This document shows, piece after piece, positions 57,175 through 64,000 of a stretch of DNA of 64,000 bases. This DNA comes from Pseudomonas sp. Bout1. Lineage in GTDB: Bacteria > Pseudomonadota > Gammaproteobacteria > Pseudomonadales > Pseudomonadaceae. The notes beneath the pieces were generated by a model that ran no database searches, was not told the origin of the DNA, and worked only from the letters and a program-made list of their open reading frames with translations. The stretch is from contig NZ_JAVIWK010000001.1 in assembly GCF_034314165.1 (NCBI RefSeq), positions 945,001-1,009,000 of the forward strand, in the 5' to 3' direction. A program made the translations under genes and the position numbers. Position 1 is the stretch's first letter; each line of letters begins with the position of its first letter.

Positions 57175-59312
57175 TGGGCGTTATTCCGGGCAGGGGTGAG
57201 CAGGGAGGGGCGGGTGACGCCAATGTGCTCATCCTTGATCACAGGGCGCATGGCAATGAACACTTCGGCCTCCTCGCCCGGCTTGAGCCAGGCCTGTGGC
57301 CAGACGCTGACCGCCAGGGTCTGGGCGTTACTGCATTCTTTTTCATCGATGCGTACGTTGCGGTTGAACTGGTTGCGCACCACCACCACGGCCACGTTGA
57401 ACTGCGGGCCGGCATACCACTGGCTGCGCTCGGTGTTCAGTGCCAGCAGGTCTCGGGTGCCGCACAAGGTGTTCAGGCCCAGGGGCATCGGCGCCGCCTT
57501 GAAGGCTGTGGGCACTTGCCCGGTGACGAGGTGAGCCAGGGTGCTGGTGATGTCGCTGCGCTTGATCACCGGTTGATGCTCGGCATAACGCCTGGCCAGT
57601 GGTTTGAGTGCGGCCTGCAGTTCGGCCTGGTCTGCCTGGGGCAGGTAACGCGAAGGGTCGGCCTGATCGCCGATCACCCGGGGTGTCAGGATAAACAAGC
57701 GTTCGCGCCGGTTGTTCTGGCGCTCGGTAGAGGAAAACAGGGCCTTGCCCAGCAGCGGGATGTCCCCCAGCAACGGCACCTTGTTCTGCTTGTCGGTGCT
57801 TTCGGTGACATGGAACCCACCGACCACCAGTGAGCGTTTCTCTGCCATCACGGCCTGGGTGCTGACCTTGCCCCGGCGTACATCGGGGCCGATGCGCTCG
57901 GGGTTGGACTCGTCGAAATTGCCGTCCTCGATATCCACTACCAGGTGGATCTGGTGGTTGCCGCGGGTGGTGATTACCCTGGGTACTACCTGGAAGCTGG
58001 TGCCCACGGTAATCGGCAGGACAGTCGCCACTTCTGTGCCGGCAGTGAGGTACTGGGTGCGGTTGAAGTCAATGACCGCCGGTTGGTTTTCCAGGGTCAG
58101 GACCGAGGGGTTGGACACCATGGTCGCCAGGCCACGTTGCTCCAGTGCGCGCACGTCGGCATAGAAACGGTCGCGGTTTTCGATCGACAGCTGCGATGAG
58201 GTGCCGGGCGCCATATTCACGCCGCCACGGAAGCGGCTGTTCTGGAAACCCCAGTTGACCCCGAATTCCCGCAGTTGAGTGCGCTCGATGTCGAGGATGA
58301 TCGCATCGATTTCCACCAGCTTGCGGGCCACGTCGAGCTGGCTGATCAGCTCGCGGTACATCACCTGGCGTTCCGGCAGGTCGTAAATCAGGATGGCATT
58401 GTTGCGCACATCGGCTTCGACGCGGATTTTGCTGGTAGACACCGGTGCCCGCGGGGAGAGCGTCGTGGCGGCGTCCAACTGCCCCGGGTTCGTTGCCTGG
58501 CCGAGCATTTGCCCCAGCATCGGGTTGCCCAGGCGGGGAATGGCCGGGGTTATGGGCGAGGGTTGGGATGGGGAGGCGGGGCGTGGGCCCAGCCCCGAAA
58601 GCGCCGGGGCCGGGCGAGGCTCCAACAGGCCCCGCAACATGCTGGCAACGCCTGGGATGGTGAGCTTTTCGCCACGATAATCAATCTGGCGATCCGCCGC
58701 GTTGGCGAACTTCAGCGGGTAGCTGAGGACGCTCTGCTTTTCCTCGGGAGACTTGCGCTGGCTGCTGAATTGCTTGATCTGTTCGATATAGCGCTTGGGC
58801 CCGGAGACCAGCACGACGCCGTCATCAGGCAGTTCACCCCAGCCGAAACGACTGTCCAGCAGGCCGATATCGGTCAATGCGCGCTTCAGGTCAGCGATGG
58901 TTTCGGACGAAACCTCCAGGCGCGCAGACTCTTGTTGGTCCAGGGTACTGATGTACAGGGTGTTGTTGTACAGGTACCACTGGAAGCGATGCTCTACACC
59001 CAGCCTGTCGAGCAGCGACTGCGGGGTATTGGCGCGTATCTTGCCATTGACGTTGCCTTCCAGCGGGCCGTCGACTTGCAGTTGCGTCCCAAACGTCTGG
59101 GCGAAGTCTTCCAGCACGTCCCGCAGCGGCTTGTGCTCGGCCTCATACGCATAGGCGGTGTTCTTCCATTCACTGGGGACGGCCGCCAAGGTGCTTTCCA
59201 GCGGCGCCAGCAGCCAGGGCAGTACGATCAGGCAGCGCCAATGGACTCGTTTTGTATGGCTGGCAAGCGAGTCGGCACGCAAGCGGTTGGGCTCGTGGTT
59301 GTTGTTATACAT
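57171..59312 (-). CDS. hrcC: Outer-membrane secretin HrcC/RscC
   Basis: The 713-aa protein has an N-terminal signal region (about residues 20-45), N0/N1/N3-type periplasmic domains, a Pro-rich linker near 240-290, and the C-terminal secretin domain. The secretin signature VPLLGDIPLLGKALFSS lies at about residues 525-541. It forms the outer-membrane ring. The start ATG at 59312 precedes a basic, somewhat long signal. Confidence 0.94.
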   Translation of the reverse strand: MYNNNHEPNRLRADSLASHTKRVHWRCLIVLPWLLAPLESTLAAVPSEWKNTAYAYEAEHKPLRDVLEDFAQTFGTQLQVDGPLEGNVNGKIRANTPQSLLDRLGVEHRFQWYLYNNTLYISTLDQQESARLEVSSETIADLKRALTDIGLLDSRFGWGELPDDGVVLVSGPKRYIEQIKQFSSQRKSPEEKQSVLSYPLKFANAADRQIDYRGEKLTIPGVASMLRGLLEPRPAPALSGLGPRPASPSQPSPITPAIPRLGNPMLGQMLGQATNPGQLDAATTLSPRAPVSTSKIRVEADVRNNAILIYDLPERQVMYRELISQLDVARKLVEIDAIILDIERTQLREFGVNWGFQNSRFRGGVNMAPGTSSQLSIENRDRFYADVRALEQRGLATMVSNPSVLTLENQPAVIDFNRTQYLTAGTEVATVLPITVGTSFQVVPRVITTRGNHQIHLVVDIEDGNFDESNPERIGPDVRRGKVSTQAVMAEKRSLVVGGFHVTESTDKQNKVPLLGDIPLLGKALFSSTERQNNRRERLFILTPRVIGDQADPSRYLPQADQAELQAALKPLARRYAEHQPVIKRSDITSTLAHLVTGQVPTAFKAAPMPLGLNTLCGTRDLLALNTERSQWYAGPQFNVAVVVVRNQFNRNVRIDEKECSNAQTLAVSVWPQAWLKPGEEAEVFIAMRPVIKDEHIGVTRPSLLTPARNNAQ

Positions 59313-59327
59313 GGAGAATTCTCTGAG

Positions 59328-59735
59328 TTAGGACGGCAGCACGCGAAGGGAGGTCGGTAGGGGGCTGCGGATCGGAGTCGTGACGCGCGCGACGATGGCG
59401 CGCCAGGTGTCGCGTTGGTTGAGCAGGGATTCGAGGTCGGCAAGCAGCGGCTCGAGACCGTGGTTTGCCGGCACCCGTTGGAGCAGCCACAGTGCGCCGT
59501 TGGCCGGCGCCTGGGCGAGCGCACCTTTGAAGTGACTCAGGCTGGCGCGTCCCGGGCGTGTCCAGTTTCCCAGCCGCGTGTTATCCGGCCGATGCCCGGT
59601 CAACTGGACACTGAGCAGCATCACGCCGGCCTGGCGTCTCAGGACGATTTCATCATCATCCTCGAACAGGTTGAGCTGCTCCTTGTGGCTGCTCAACCAG
59701 CGCGTCAAGGCCTCTCTCAACTTACTGCACACCAT
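59328..59735 (-). CDS. hrpG: HrpG/RspG, type III secretion regulator/chaperone-like protein
   Basis: The 135-aa protein lies between hrpF and hrcC, the P. syringae hrpG position. There HrpG binds HrpV and frees HrpS. I chose the ATG at 59735 over the preceding TTG codon. It overlaps hrpF by 14 bp. No catalytic motif is visible. Confidence 0.8.
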   Translation of the reverse strand: MVCSKLREALTRWLSSHKEQLNLFEDDDEIVLRRQAGVMLLSVQLTGHRPDNTRLGNWTRPGRASLSHFKGALAQAPANGALWLLQRVPANHGLEPLLADLESLLNQRDTWRAIVARVTTPIRSPLPTSLRVLPS

Positions 59736-59940
59736 CAATGGCGGTTTTCAACAGCATGTGGTTAACACGGCTATGTTCATTGACGGCGACATCGGAGTGG
59801 TGCCTCTTGAACATCAGTTGGTAAAACAAGTTCGTGTCTTCCGGCGTGCTTGCGGCCTCTTTCGCCGCGGCGTTGTAATTGAGCCTGTCGCTCTGGGTTT
59901 CTCTGAGAAGTTGCTGTTTAAAACCGTTATTGAAGTCCAT
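59722..59940 (-). CDS. hrpF: HrpF/RspF, small type III secretion protein
   Basis: The 72-aa, hydrophilic helical protein is in the hrpF position at the head of its operon. HrpF of P. syringae is a YscE-like co-chaperone that binds the pilin HrpA. AGGAG lies 8 bp before the ATG at 59940; the frame is open upstream. A degenerate hrp box lies upstream. Confidence 0.8.
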   Translation of the reverse strand: MDFNNGFKQQLLRETQSDRLNYNAAAKEAASTPEDTNLFYQLMFKRHHSDVAVNEHSRVNHMLLKTAIDGVQ

Positions 59941-59966
59941 GAGGATTCTCCTGCTGTGGGTTTTCT

Positions 59967-59994
59967 TGTGTGGTGTTGGGGGCAAAACGGTAGC
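59967..59994 (-). promoter_or_regulatory. Degenerate hrp box candidate for the hrpF operon
   Basis: On the minus strand GCTACC-N15-CCACACA ends 27 bp before hrpF. The CCACNNA half is perfect; the GGAACC half has two mismatches. It is the best match in the gap between hrpE and hrpF. Confidence 0.4.
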
Positions 59995-60042
59995 GTCTAT
60001 AACGTGTTTTTTCGGTGATGTTTAAGGCTGGATGCGGCTGGT

Positions 60043-60621
60043 TTATTGACTCGGATTGTTCAAAAAAACCTCGAACATGGAGCGCCAGTCGATACGAAAG
60101 TCTCCCTCGTCGGTTTTCAGTACCAGGGTTTGTGGTTTGACGGTGTCTTGCGGCTGGAGCTTCCAGAGCGTGACCCCGTGGCTTGCGAGGCACTGCCTTA
60201 CGTCATCGAGTTCATGTGGGTGGCAGAGCAGTGTCGCGTGGACATGCGCGACCTGGCTGGCCAGCAGTTGCTTGATCAGGGCAGCCAGGCGCCTGGGCTC
60301 TATCGTCTCGTCGAGCAGGCTGCGAATTGCCTGGGTGACGACCGAGGTGGCGTACTGTTCGAGGCTGTCGCACATCTGCTGGCGGTCGCGCTCCCAGCGT
60401 TTGAGCTGGGCATCGGCGCGTTGCCAGAACTCACCTGCCGCCTGTTCCAGCAGCACGTCACACTGCGTCTGTGCCAGGCTTAACCGCTCATCTGCCTTGG
60501 CGTTGGCGCGACTCAGCAACTGGTTGGCCTGCGCAAAGTCCGCAAGGGTTTCCCGGGGGATCAAGGTGTGTGGCAGCCCGGGAGCGTCTCCGTGCAACGC
60601 CAGCTTTTGTCGACGCAGCAT
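60043..60621 (-). CDS. hrpE: HrpE/RspE, type III stator protein (YscL/FliH family)
   Basis: The 192-aa protein has an N-terminal helical, coiled-coil half (NQLLSRANAKADERLSLAQ) and a C-terminal FliH-like domain. It would tether the ATPase HrcN to the HrcQ platform. It is last in the pilin operon, 2 bp after hrpD. Confidence 0.87.
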   Translation of the reverse strand: MLRRQKLALHGDAPGLPHTLIPRETLADFAQANQLLSRANAKADERLSLAQTQCDVLLEQAAGEFWQRADAQLKRWERDRQQMCDSLEQYATSVVTQAIRSLLDETIEPRRLAALIKQLLASQVAHVHATLLCHPHELDDVRQCLASHGVTLWKLQPQDTVKPQTLVLKTDEGDFRIDWRSMFEVFLNNPSQ

Positions 60622-60623
60622 GG

Positions 60624-61208
60624 CTAGTTTCCTTGCCCGTTAAAGTCAGGAGGCGGGGCCTCGTTTGTCATCGCGGTAATGCGCCACACAACGGCTTGCC
60701 AAAGGGTGTTCAGCCGGCTGTGTCCGTTGTCGAAGGAGAAGGTTCTTGTTTCCATTTCGAGCACTCGCGCACACGGAAAGCGCAACCGAAGACGTTGCCA
60801 GGTAGCGGGTTTTACCCAACTGCGCAGCAACTGCAACGGATCGTCATCGGGTAAAAGCATGTCAGGGGGCAAAGCCTTGGAAAGACGCACGCACCACTGG
60901 TGATGATCGTCGCTCAAGGTTGCCGCCGCAGCCGAGTTGAAGGTGCCATGAATCAATACGAGCATCAGGTTGAGCTGCGCCGCCGAGGCGAGCACCAGCC
61001 GCAGCACCGTGGGGTGCGGTGCTGGAGGCAGGCAGGGGACAATCCCCCCTGGCGTGCCTGCCACCAGCCGCCGGCTGTGAAAAAGTGCATTGATCGCGGC
61101 GTGCTTGTCGACGGTCCTCCAGTCTTCGTGGGAGGCACCCCAGGGAAATGCCCACCATTGAGCCCAGGCCAGGTGCTCATGTGTCGGCTGATCCGCGCTG
61201 GCTGTCAT
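60624..61208 (-). CDS. hrpD: HrpD/RspD, type III sorting-platform accessory protein
   Basis: The 194-aa protein lies between hrcJ and hrpE as in P. syringae. It is probably the YscK-type component of the cytoplasmic sorting platform. It overlaps hrcJ by 4 bp (ATGA). Identification rests mainly on position and size. Confidence 0.8.
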   Translation of the reverse strand: MTASADQPTHEHLAWAQWWAFPWGASHEDWRTVDKHAAINALFHSRRLVAGTPGGIVPCLPPAPHPTVLRLVLASAAQLNLMLVLIHGTFNSAAAATLSDDHHQWCVRLSKALPPDMLLPDDDPLQLLRSWVKPATWQRLRLRFPCARVLEMETRTFSFDNGHSRLNTLWQAVVWRITAMTNEAPPPDFNGQGN

Positions 61209-61996
61209 GGGCGCGCCGTCGAGCCGTCAGGTGCTGGTATCCCTTGCGGGCGTTGCTGTTGGCGATTGCGCATGAACAGCAAGGCAACCACGAGCAACAC
61301 CAGGGCGACCAGCGAGAAGACAACCGTGGCTCGCCAAAACCCGAGGTCGTCGGCGGGTATCAGAAAAGGCCCGAAATAGGCCAGGCGTTGTTGTTCCTGA
61401 TAAGCCGTCGCGGGTACGAATGTCACCGTGAGTTTTTGTGAGTTATCCACGGCCGTGGTCATGCCCGGGAGGCTGCTGGCGACCATTCTGCGCACCCGGG
61501 CGCGGATATTGTCGGGGTCAAGCCGTGGGTCGTGCTTGATGAACACCGACGCGGATGCCGGTTGTACAGGTTCTCCCGGCGCAATGCGCTCGGGCAGCAC
61601 GACGTGTACCCGGGCGATGATGACCCCGTCGATGTTGGATAAGGTGGCCTCCAGTTCCTGGGACAAGGCGTAGATGTAGCGTGCCCGCTCTTCCAGGGGC
61701 GTTGAGATGACGCCTTCCTTGCGAAACGTGTCCCCCAGGGTGGTACGCGCGACTTTGGGCAGCCCGGCGGCTTCCAGGGTGCGCACGGCACGACCGATGT
61801 CGTTTGCATTCACCGCCACGACAACACCGTCTTTGGCCGGGATTTTTTGGGCTCGAATATGCTTGTCGGCCAGCTCCGCGATGACCTCATTGGCTTCTTG
61901 TTCAGATAGCTGGCGATGAAGTTCGACGCGGTCACTGCAACCGCTCAGCAGGACCAGCAACGACAACAGAAATGCGACAGGCAGGCGCGCGATCAT
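61205..61996 (-). CDS. hrcJ: Inner-membrane ring lipoprotein HrcJ/RscJ (YscJ/FliF family)
   Basis: The 263-aa protein has a lipobox signal (LLVLLSGC, Cys at residue 20), the two periplasmic YscJ domains (about 21-185) with IIARVHVVLPE, and a C-terminal membrane helix (about 222-245). It forms the 24-mer inner-membrane ring. It appears intact. Confidence 0.94.
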   Translation of the reverse strand: MIARLPVAFLLSLLVLLSGCSDRVELHRQLSEQEANEVIAELADKHIRAQKIPAKDGVVVAVNANDIGRAVRTLEAAGLPKVARTTLGDTFRKEGVISTPLEERARYIYALSQELEATLSNIDGVIIARVHVVLPERIAPGEPVQPASASVFIKHDPRLDPDNIRARVRRMVASSLPGMTTAVDNSQKLTVTFVPATAYQEQQRLAYFGPFLIPADDLGFWRATVVFSLVALVLLVVALLFMRNRQQQRPQGIPAPDGSTARP

Positions 61997-62002
61997 GTCG
62001 GT

Positions 62003-62368
62003 CTACTGCAGGTTGCTGATTTTTTCGATGCATTGGGATGTTTTGCCAACACCCTTCACTAGAACGTGTGTCAGCAACAACGTGTTGGACAGGTGGCTGG
62101 GGTACTGACTCATCTCTTTTTCGTTATCTTTTTTGCTGAACGCCAATAGGCTTTTCGACATACGCCGCGTGCTGTCCGTCAGCACGCCTGAGGCCTGCGA
62201 CAAGATGTTCGAGTTGGGCTGTCTATCTGCTGCACCCATTGGTTGCGCGGCAGACTCAAGCGCGGAGCTGAAAAAACTAACATCGCTGCTGGGGGCTGAC
62301 GCCTCAGGTGTCTTGTAAGTGGCGTTCGAGCTGCCATGCGCTAAACCAAAGACTTCTTTAATTTGCAT
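62003..62368 (-). CDS. hrpB: HrpB/RspB, predicted inner rod protein
   Basis: The 121-aa protein has an unstructured Ser/Ala-rich N-terminal half and a helical C-terminus (HLSNTLLLTHVLVKGVGKTSQ), like the HrpB/YscI inner-rod family. It lies between the pilin candidate and hrcJ. The prediction is by position and general features. Confidence 0.82.
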   Translation of the reverse strand: MQIKEVFGLAHGSSNATYKTPEASAPSSDVSFFSSALESAAQPMGAADRQPNSNILSQASGVLTDSTRRMSKSLLAFSKKDNEKEMSQYPSHLSNTLLLTHVLVKGVGKTSQCIEKISNLQ

Positions 62369-62450
62369 ATAGAACCTAGTGCGTAATATGAAGGTTGGCG
62401 TGGTTTACGACAGCGGTTCTCGATAAGCCACCGCTATGTTCCTGGGTGTA

Positions 62451-62484
62451 ATCACCTCCTCGATAAGTGACTCGAGGAGGTGAT
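62451..62484. terminator. Perfect hairpin between the pilin gene and hrpB (attenuator candidate)
   Basis: ATCACCTCCTCG and CGAGGAGGTGAT form a perfect 12-bp stem with a 10-nt loop, 4 bp after the pilin stop codon. There is no T-tract on the minus strand, so it may stabilise the pilin mRNA end or reduce read-through without ending transcription. Confidence 0.7.
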
Positions 62485-62488
62485 GTTC

Positions 62489-62698
62489 TTATCGGTAGTT
62501 CTCGGCGACGGCTTTGAGCATCGTTGCCTTGCGCGCTTGTCGGTTTTGTTCCGCTGTCTGTAGCTGGTCGGCTTGCGATTGTTGCAATATATCTTCCATG
62601 CCACCGCTCAGGCGACTGTTGGAACCAAGCATGTCTGAAGAGTTGTTATTCATTTGTGGGAAAAAGCTGTTTGGGTAACTTGAGGAAATGCTGGTCAT
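62489..62698 (-). CDS. hrpA: Candidate Hrp pilin RspA/HrpA
   Basis: The 69-aa protein is first in the operon behind a perfect hrp box, the place of the Hrp pilin gene in P. syringae. It is Ser/Asn/Gln-rich at the N-terminus and helical at the C-terminus (QADQLQTAEQNRQARKATML), as Hrp pilins and needle subunits are. It is shorter than DC3000 HrpA (113 aa) and not clearly similar, so this is inferred. The ATG at 62698 has GGAG 9 bp upstream. Confidence 0.65.
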   Translation of the reverse strand: MTSISSSYPNSFFPQMNNNSSDMLGSNSRLSGGMEDILQQSQADQLQTAEQNRQARKATMLKAVAENYR

Positions 62699-62809
62699 AA
62701 TTAAGTACTCCAAGGGTATGCAGGAATGTTTCAAATGGCTCACGGTGCATAGCATTAATACGGATAATAAAGGACGTTATCGGTATTCTCAGTACAGTGA
62801 GCTACACAC

Positions 62810-62838
62810 TCTGTGGTAGATGGGAATGGAACGGTTCC
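62810..62838 (-). promoter_or_regulatory. Perfect hrp box for the pilin operon
   Basis: On the minus strand GGAACC-N16-CCACAGA matches the HrpL promoter consensus exactly. It implies a leader of about 105 nt before the pilin ATG. Confidence 0.93.
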
Positions 62839-62868
62839 TGATAACGCAGGCGTAGATAATTCAAATTG

Positions 62869-63822
62869 TTACGTTATTGGCGTTTGTTGTTGGGTGTCAC
62901 TTTTGGCAACTATTTCCAGCTGTTTCATCCGGTAGTAGAGTGTGCGTCTGGCAACCCCCAGCTCAACGGCGACGGCCTCCACGTTATAGTCGTGGCGGCG
63001 TAACGACTCTTCGATCAGCGACCTTTCGATTTGATGCAAGCGTGCTTTCAGGGTGTTCAACTGCGGTTCTGAGCCAATGGCGTGTTCTGAAAAAGGCGGC
63101 AGGCCCAGTACGAAGCGCTTGGCGGTGGAGCGCAGTTCGCGCACGTTGCCCAGCCAGGAGTGACACAGTAATTGCTGGAGCAACGCGCTGGGCGCGCAGA
63201 GGGCAGGGCAGTCGAAGTGCTCCGCCTCTTGGCGGATCATGTTGAGGAACATCGGAATAATCCGGTCACGGCGCTCTCGCAGTGGCGGCAGCTTGATACA
63301 GACCACGTTCAGGCGAAAATACAAGTCGCGCCTGAATCCCCCTTGCTCGACCATTTCATGCAGCGAGTGCTGCGCAGACGCGATCACCCGCATGTCCACG
63401 GGGATAAACCGTGTCGACCCCAAGCGCTCGACGCCCCTGGACTCCAGCACCCTGAGCAGTTTGGCTTGCAGGGCAAGTGGCATGCTGTCTATTTCGTCAA
63501 GGTACAAGGTACCCAAGTGTGCTGCTTCGACAAAGCCTGCCCGTGATTGCATGGCACCGGTATAGGCACCGCTGTTGACGCCAAACAGCTGGCTTTCCGC
63601 CAGAGTTTCCGGAATGGCGGCGCAGTTGACGGCAACAAAGTTCCCCCTTCGCCCAGATAAGCGATGTACGCGCAGAGCGAGGGTATCTTTGCCCGTGCCG
63701 GTTTCCCCCAGCAAAAGAATATCGATGTTTAACGCCGCGGTATTATTGATAGTGGTTTCAATAGTTGGGCATTCAGTCAGCGGGTCATCTGTTTCAAACG
63801 TATGCTGATAGGAGGTCGACAT
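62869..63822 (-). CDS. rspR: Sigma-54 activator, HrpR/HrpS type (RspR)
   Basis: The 317-aa protein has no receiver domain. It has Walker A GETGTGKD, the sigma-54 contact loop as GAYTGA (a Phe-to-Tyr variant of GAFTGA), Walker B TLYLDEID, an arginine-finger region FRRDLYFRLNV, and a C-terminal Fis-type HTH (NVEAVAVELGVARRTLYYRM). It should open the sigma-54 promoter of rspL. Only one such gene is present, where P. syringae has the pair HrpR and HrpS. AGGAG lies 10 bp before the ATG. Confidence 0.92.
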   Translation of the reverse strand: MSTSYQHTFETDDPLTECPTIETTINNTAALNIDILLLGETGTGKDTLALRVHRLSGRRGNFVAVNCAAIPETLAESQLFGVNSGAYTGAMQSRAGFVEAAHLGTLYLDEIDSMPLALQAKLLRVLESRGVERLGSTRFIPVDMRVIASAQHSLHEMVEQGGFRRDLYFRLNVVCIKLPPLRERRDRIIPMFLNMIRQEAEHFDCPALCAPSALLQQLLCHSWLGNVRELRSTAKRFVLGLPPFSEHAIGSEPQLNTLKARLHQIERSLIEESLRRHDYNVEAVAVELGVARRTLYYRMKQLEIVAKSDTQQQTPIT

Positions 63823-64000
63823 GTTGCTGTTACTCCTATTGTTTACCGCGTCACTCCAGTGGGCGGGGTGTCCTTTCGAATAGGGGCAGTAAAACGGAAA
63901 TGATCCAGTTTGTCATTAGTGTAAAAAGTGTGATGTAGATGTTTGCCGTGTGCGAAAAATTGAAGTGTGCCCGTTAAAGAATATTCAAGTAAGCGCTACT
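63823..64000. other. Upstream region of rspR at the window end
   Basis: This 178-bp AT-richer stretch should hold the rspR promoter. I see no gene, hrp box or clear sigma-54 element in it. Confidence 0.4.

Noticed and set aside
62451..62484. Reading the hairpin after the pilin gene as an ordinary intrinsic terminator
   Set aside because: No T-tract follows on the minus strand, and the downstream genes hrpB-hrcJ-hrpD-hrpE have no promoter of their own that I can see.

Overview
The window looks like chromosomal DNA of a Pseudomonas fluorescens-group bacterium. Three things support this: an rRNA operon with tRNA-Ile and tRNA-Ala in the spacer, high-GC Pseudomonas-type genes, and paired Pseudomonas REP elements (a GGGAGC-GGCTTGCC core). 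The gene order PqiA/MCE - mksBEF - holD - rimI - acidic protein - beta-carbonic anhydrase also resembles the PA4676-PA4690 part of P. aeruginosa. I recalled this synteny and did not run a search.

Layout. 1-4027: the 3' end of 16S rRNA, tRNA-Ile, tRNA-Ala, 23S, 5S and a terminator. 4157-7722: a LetA/LetB-like lipid-transport operon, with the inner-membrane PqiA protein split into two genes and a six-domain MCE protein. 7888-12699 (minus): the condensin operon mksF-mksE-mksB, divergent from holD-rimI (12867-14088); the shared promoter region carries two perfect DnaA boxes. 14259-19145: an acidic protein, carbonic anhydrase, a SET-domain methyltransferase, an unknown periplasmic protein and a Tat-exported acid phosphatase. 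19304-19935: an MNT-HEPN toxin-antitoxin pair. 19959-33817: mostly transporters and regulators (AtoE, MFS, GntP, CDF, soluble chemoreceptor, flavin reductase, LysR/MFS, AraC, LysE, DdlA, laccase-domain protein), plus an unusual 255-bp palindromic tandem-repeat array at 27516-27770. 33841-41966: gamma-glutamyltransferase, a MarR-GNAT fusion, and a LysR-controlled operon of an M20 amidohydrolase with an amino-acid ABC importer whose permease and ATPase are fused. 42138-45553: a DMT transporter with a histidine-rich tail, tRNA-Met, a small DUF3077-like gene behind a highly structured leader, and a fosmidomycin-resistance-type MFS pump.

45662-63822 is an Hrp1-type (rsp/rsc) type III secretion cluster. 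It has the ECF sigma factor HrpL/RspL, the operon hrpJ-hrcV-hrpQ-hrcN-hrpO-hrpP-hrcQ-hrcR-hrcS-hrcT-hrcU, and on the other strand hrpF-hrpG-hrcC-hrpT-hrpV, a pilin candidate with hrpB-hrcJ-hrpD-hrpE, and a single HrpR/S-type sigma-54 activator. The regulatory circuit can be read from the DNA: a sigma-54 promoter with an IHF-like site precedes rspL, and HrpL boxes precede hrpJ and the pilin operon. HrcQ is one unsplit protein, no harpin gene sits between pilin and hrpB, and hrcT has an out-of-frame internal deletion. As sequenced, the export gate is therefore probably broken and the injectisome may be non-functional.

I saw no insertion sequence, prophage or CRISPR array. Gaps between genes are short except 43910-44335, which holds the structured leader.
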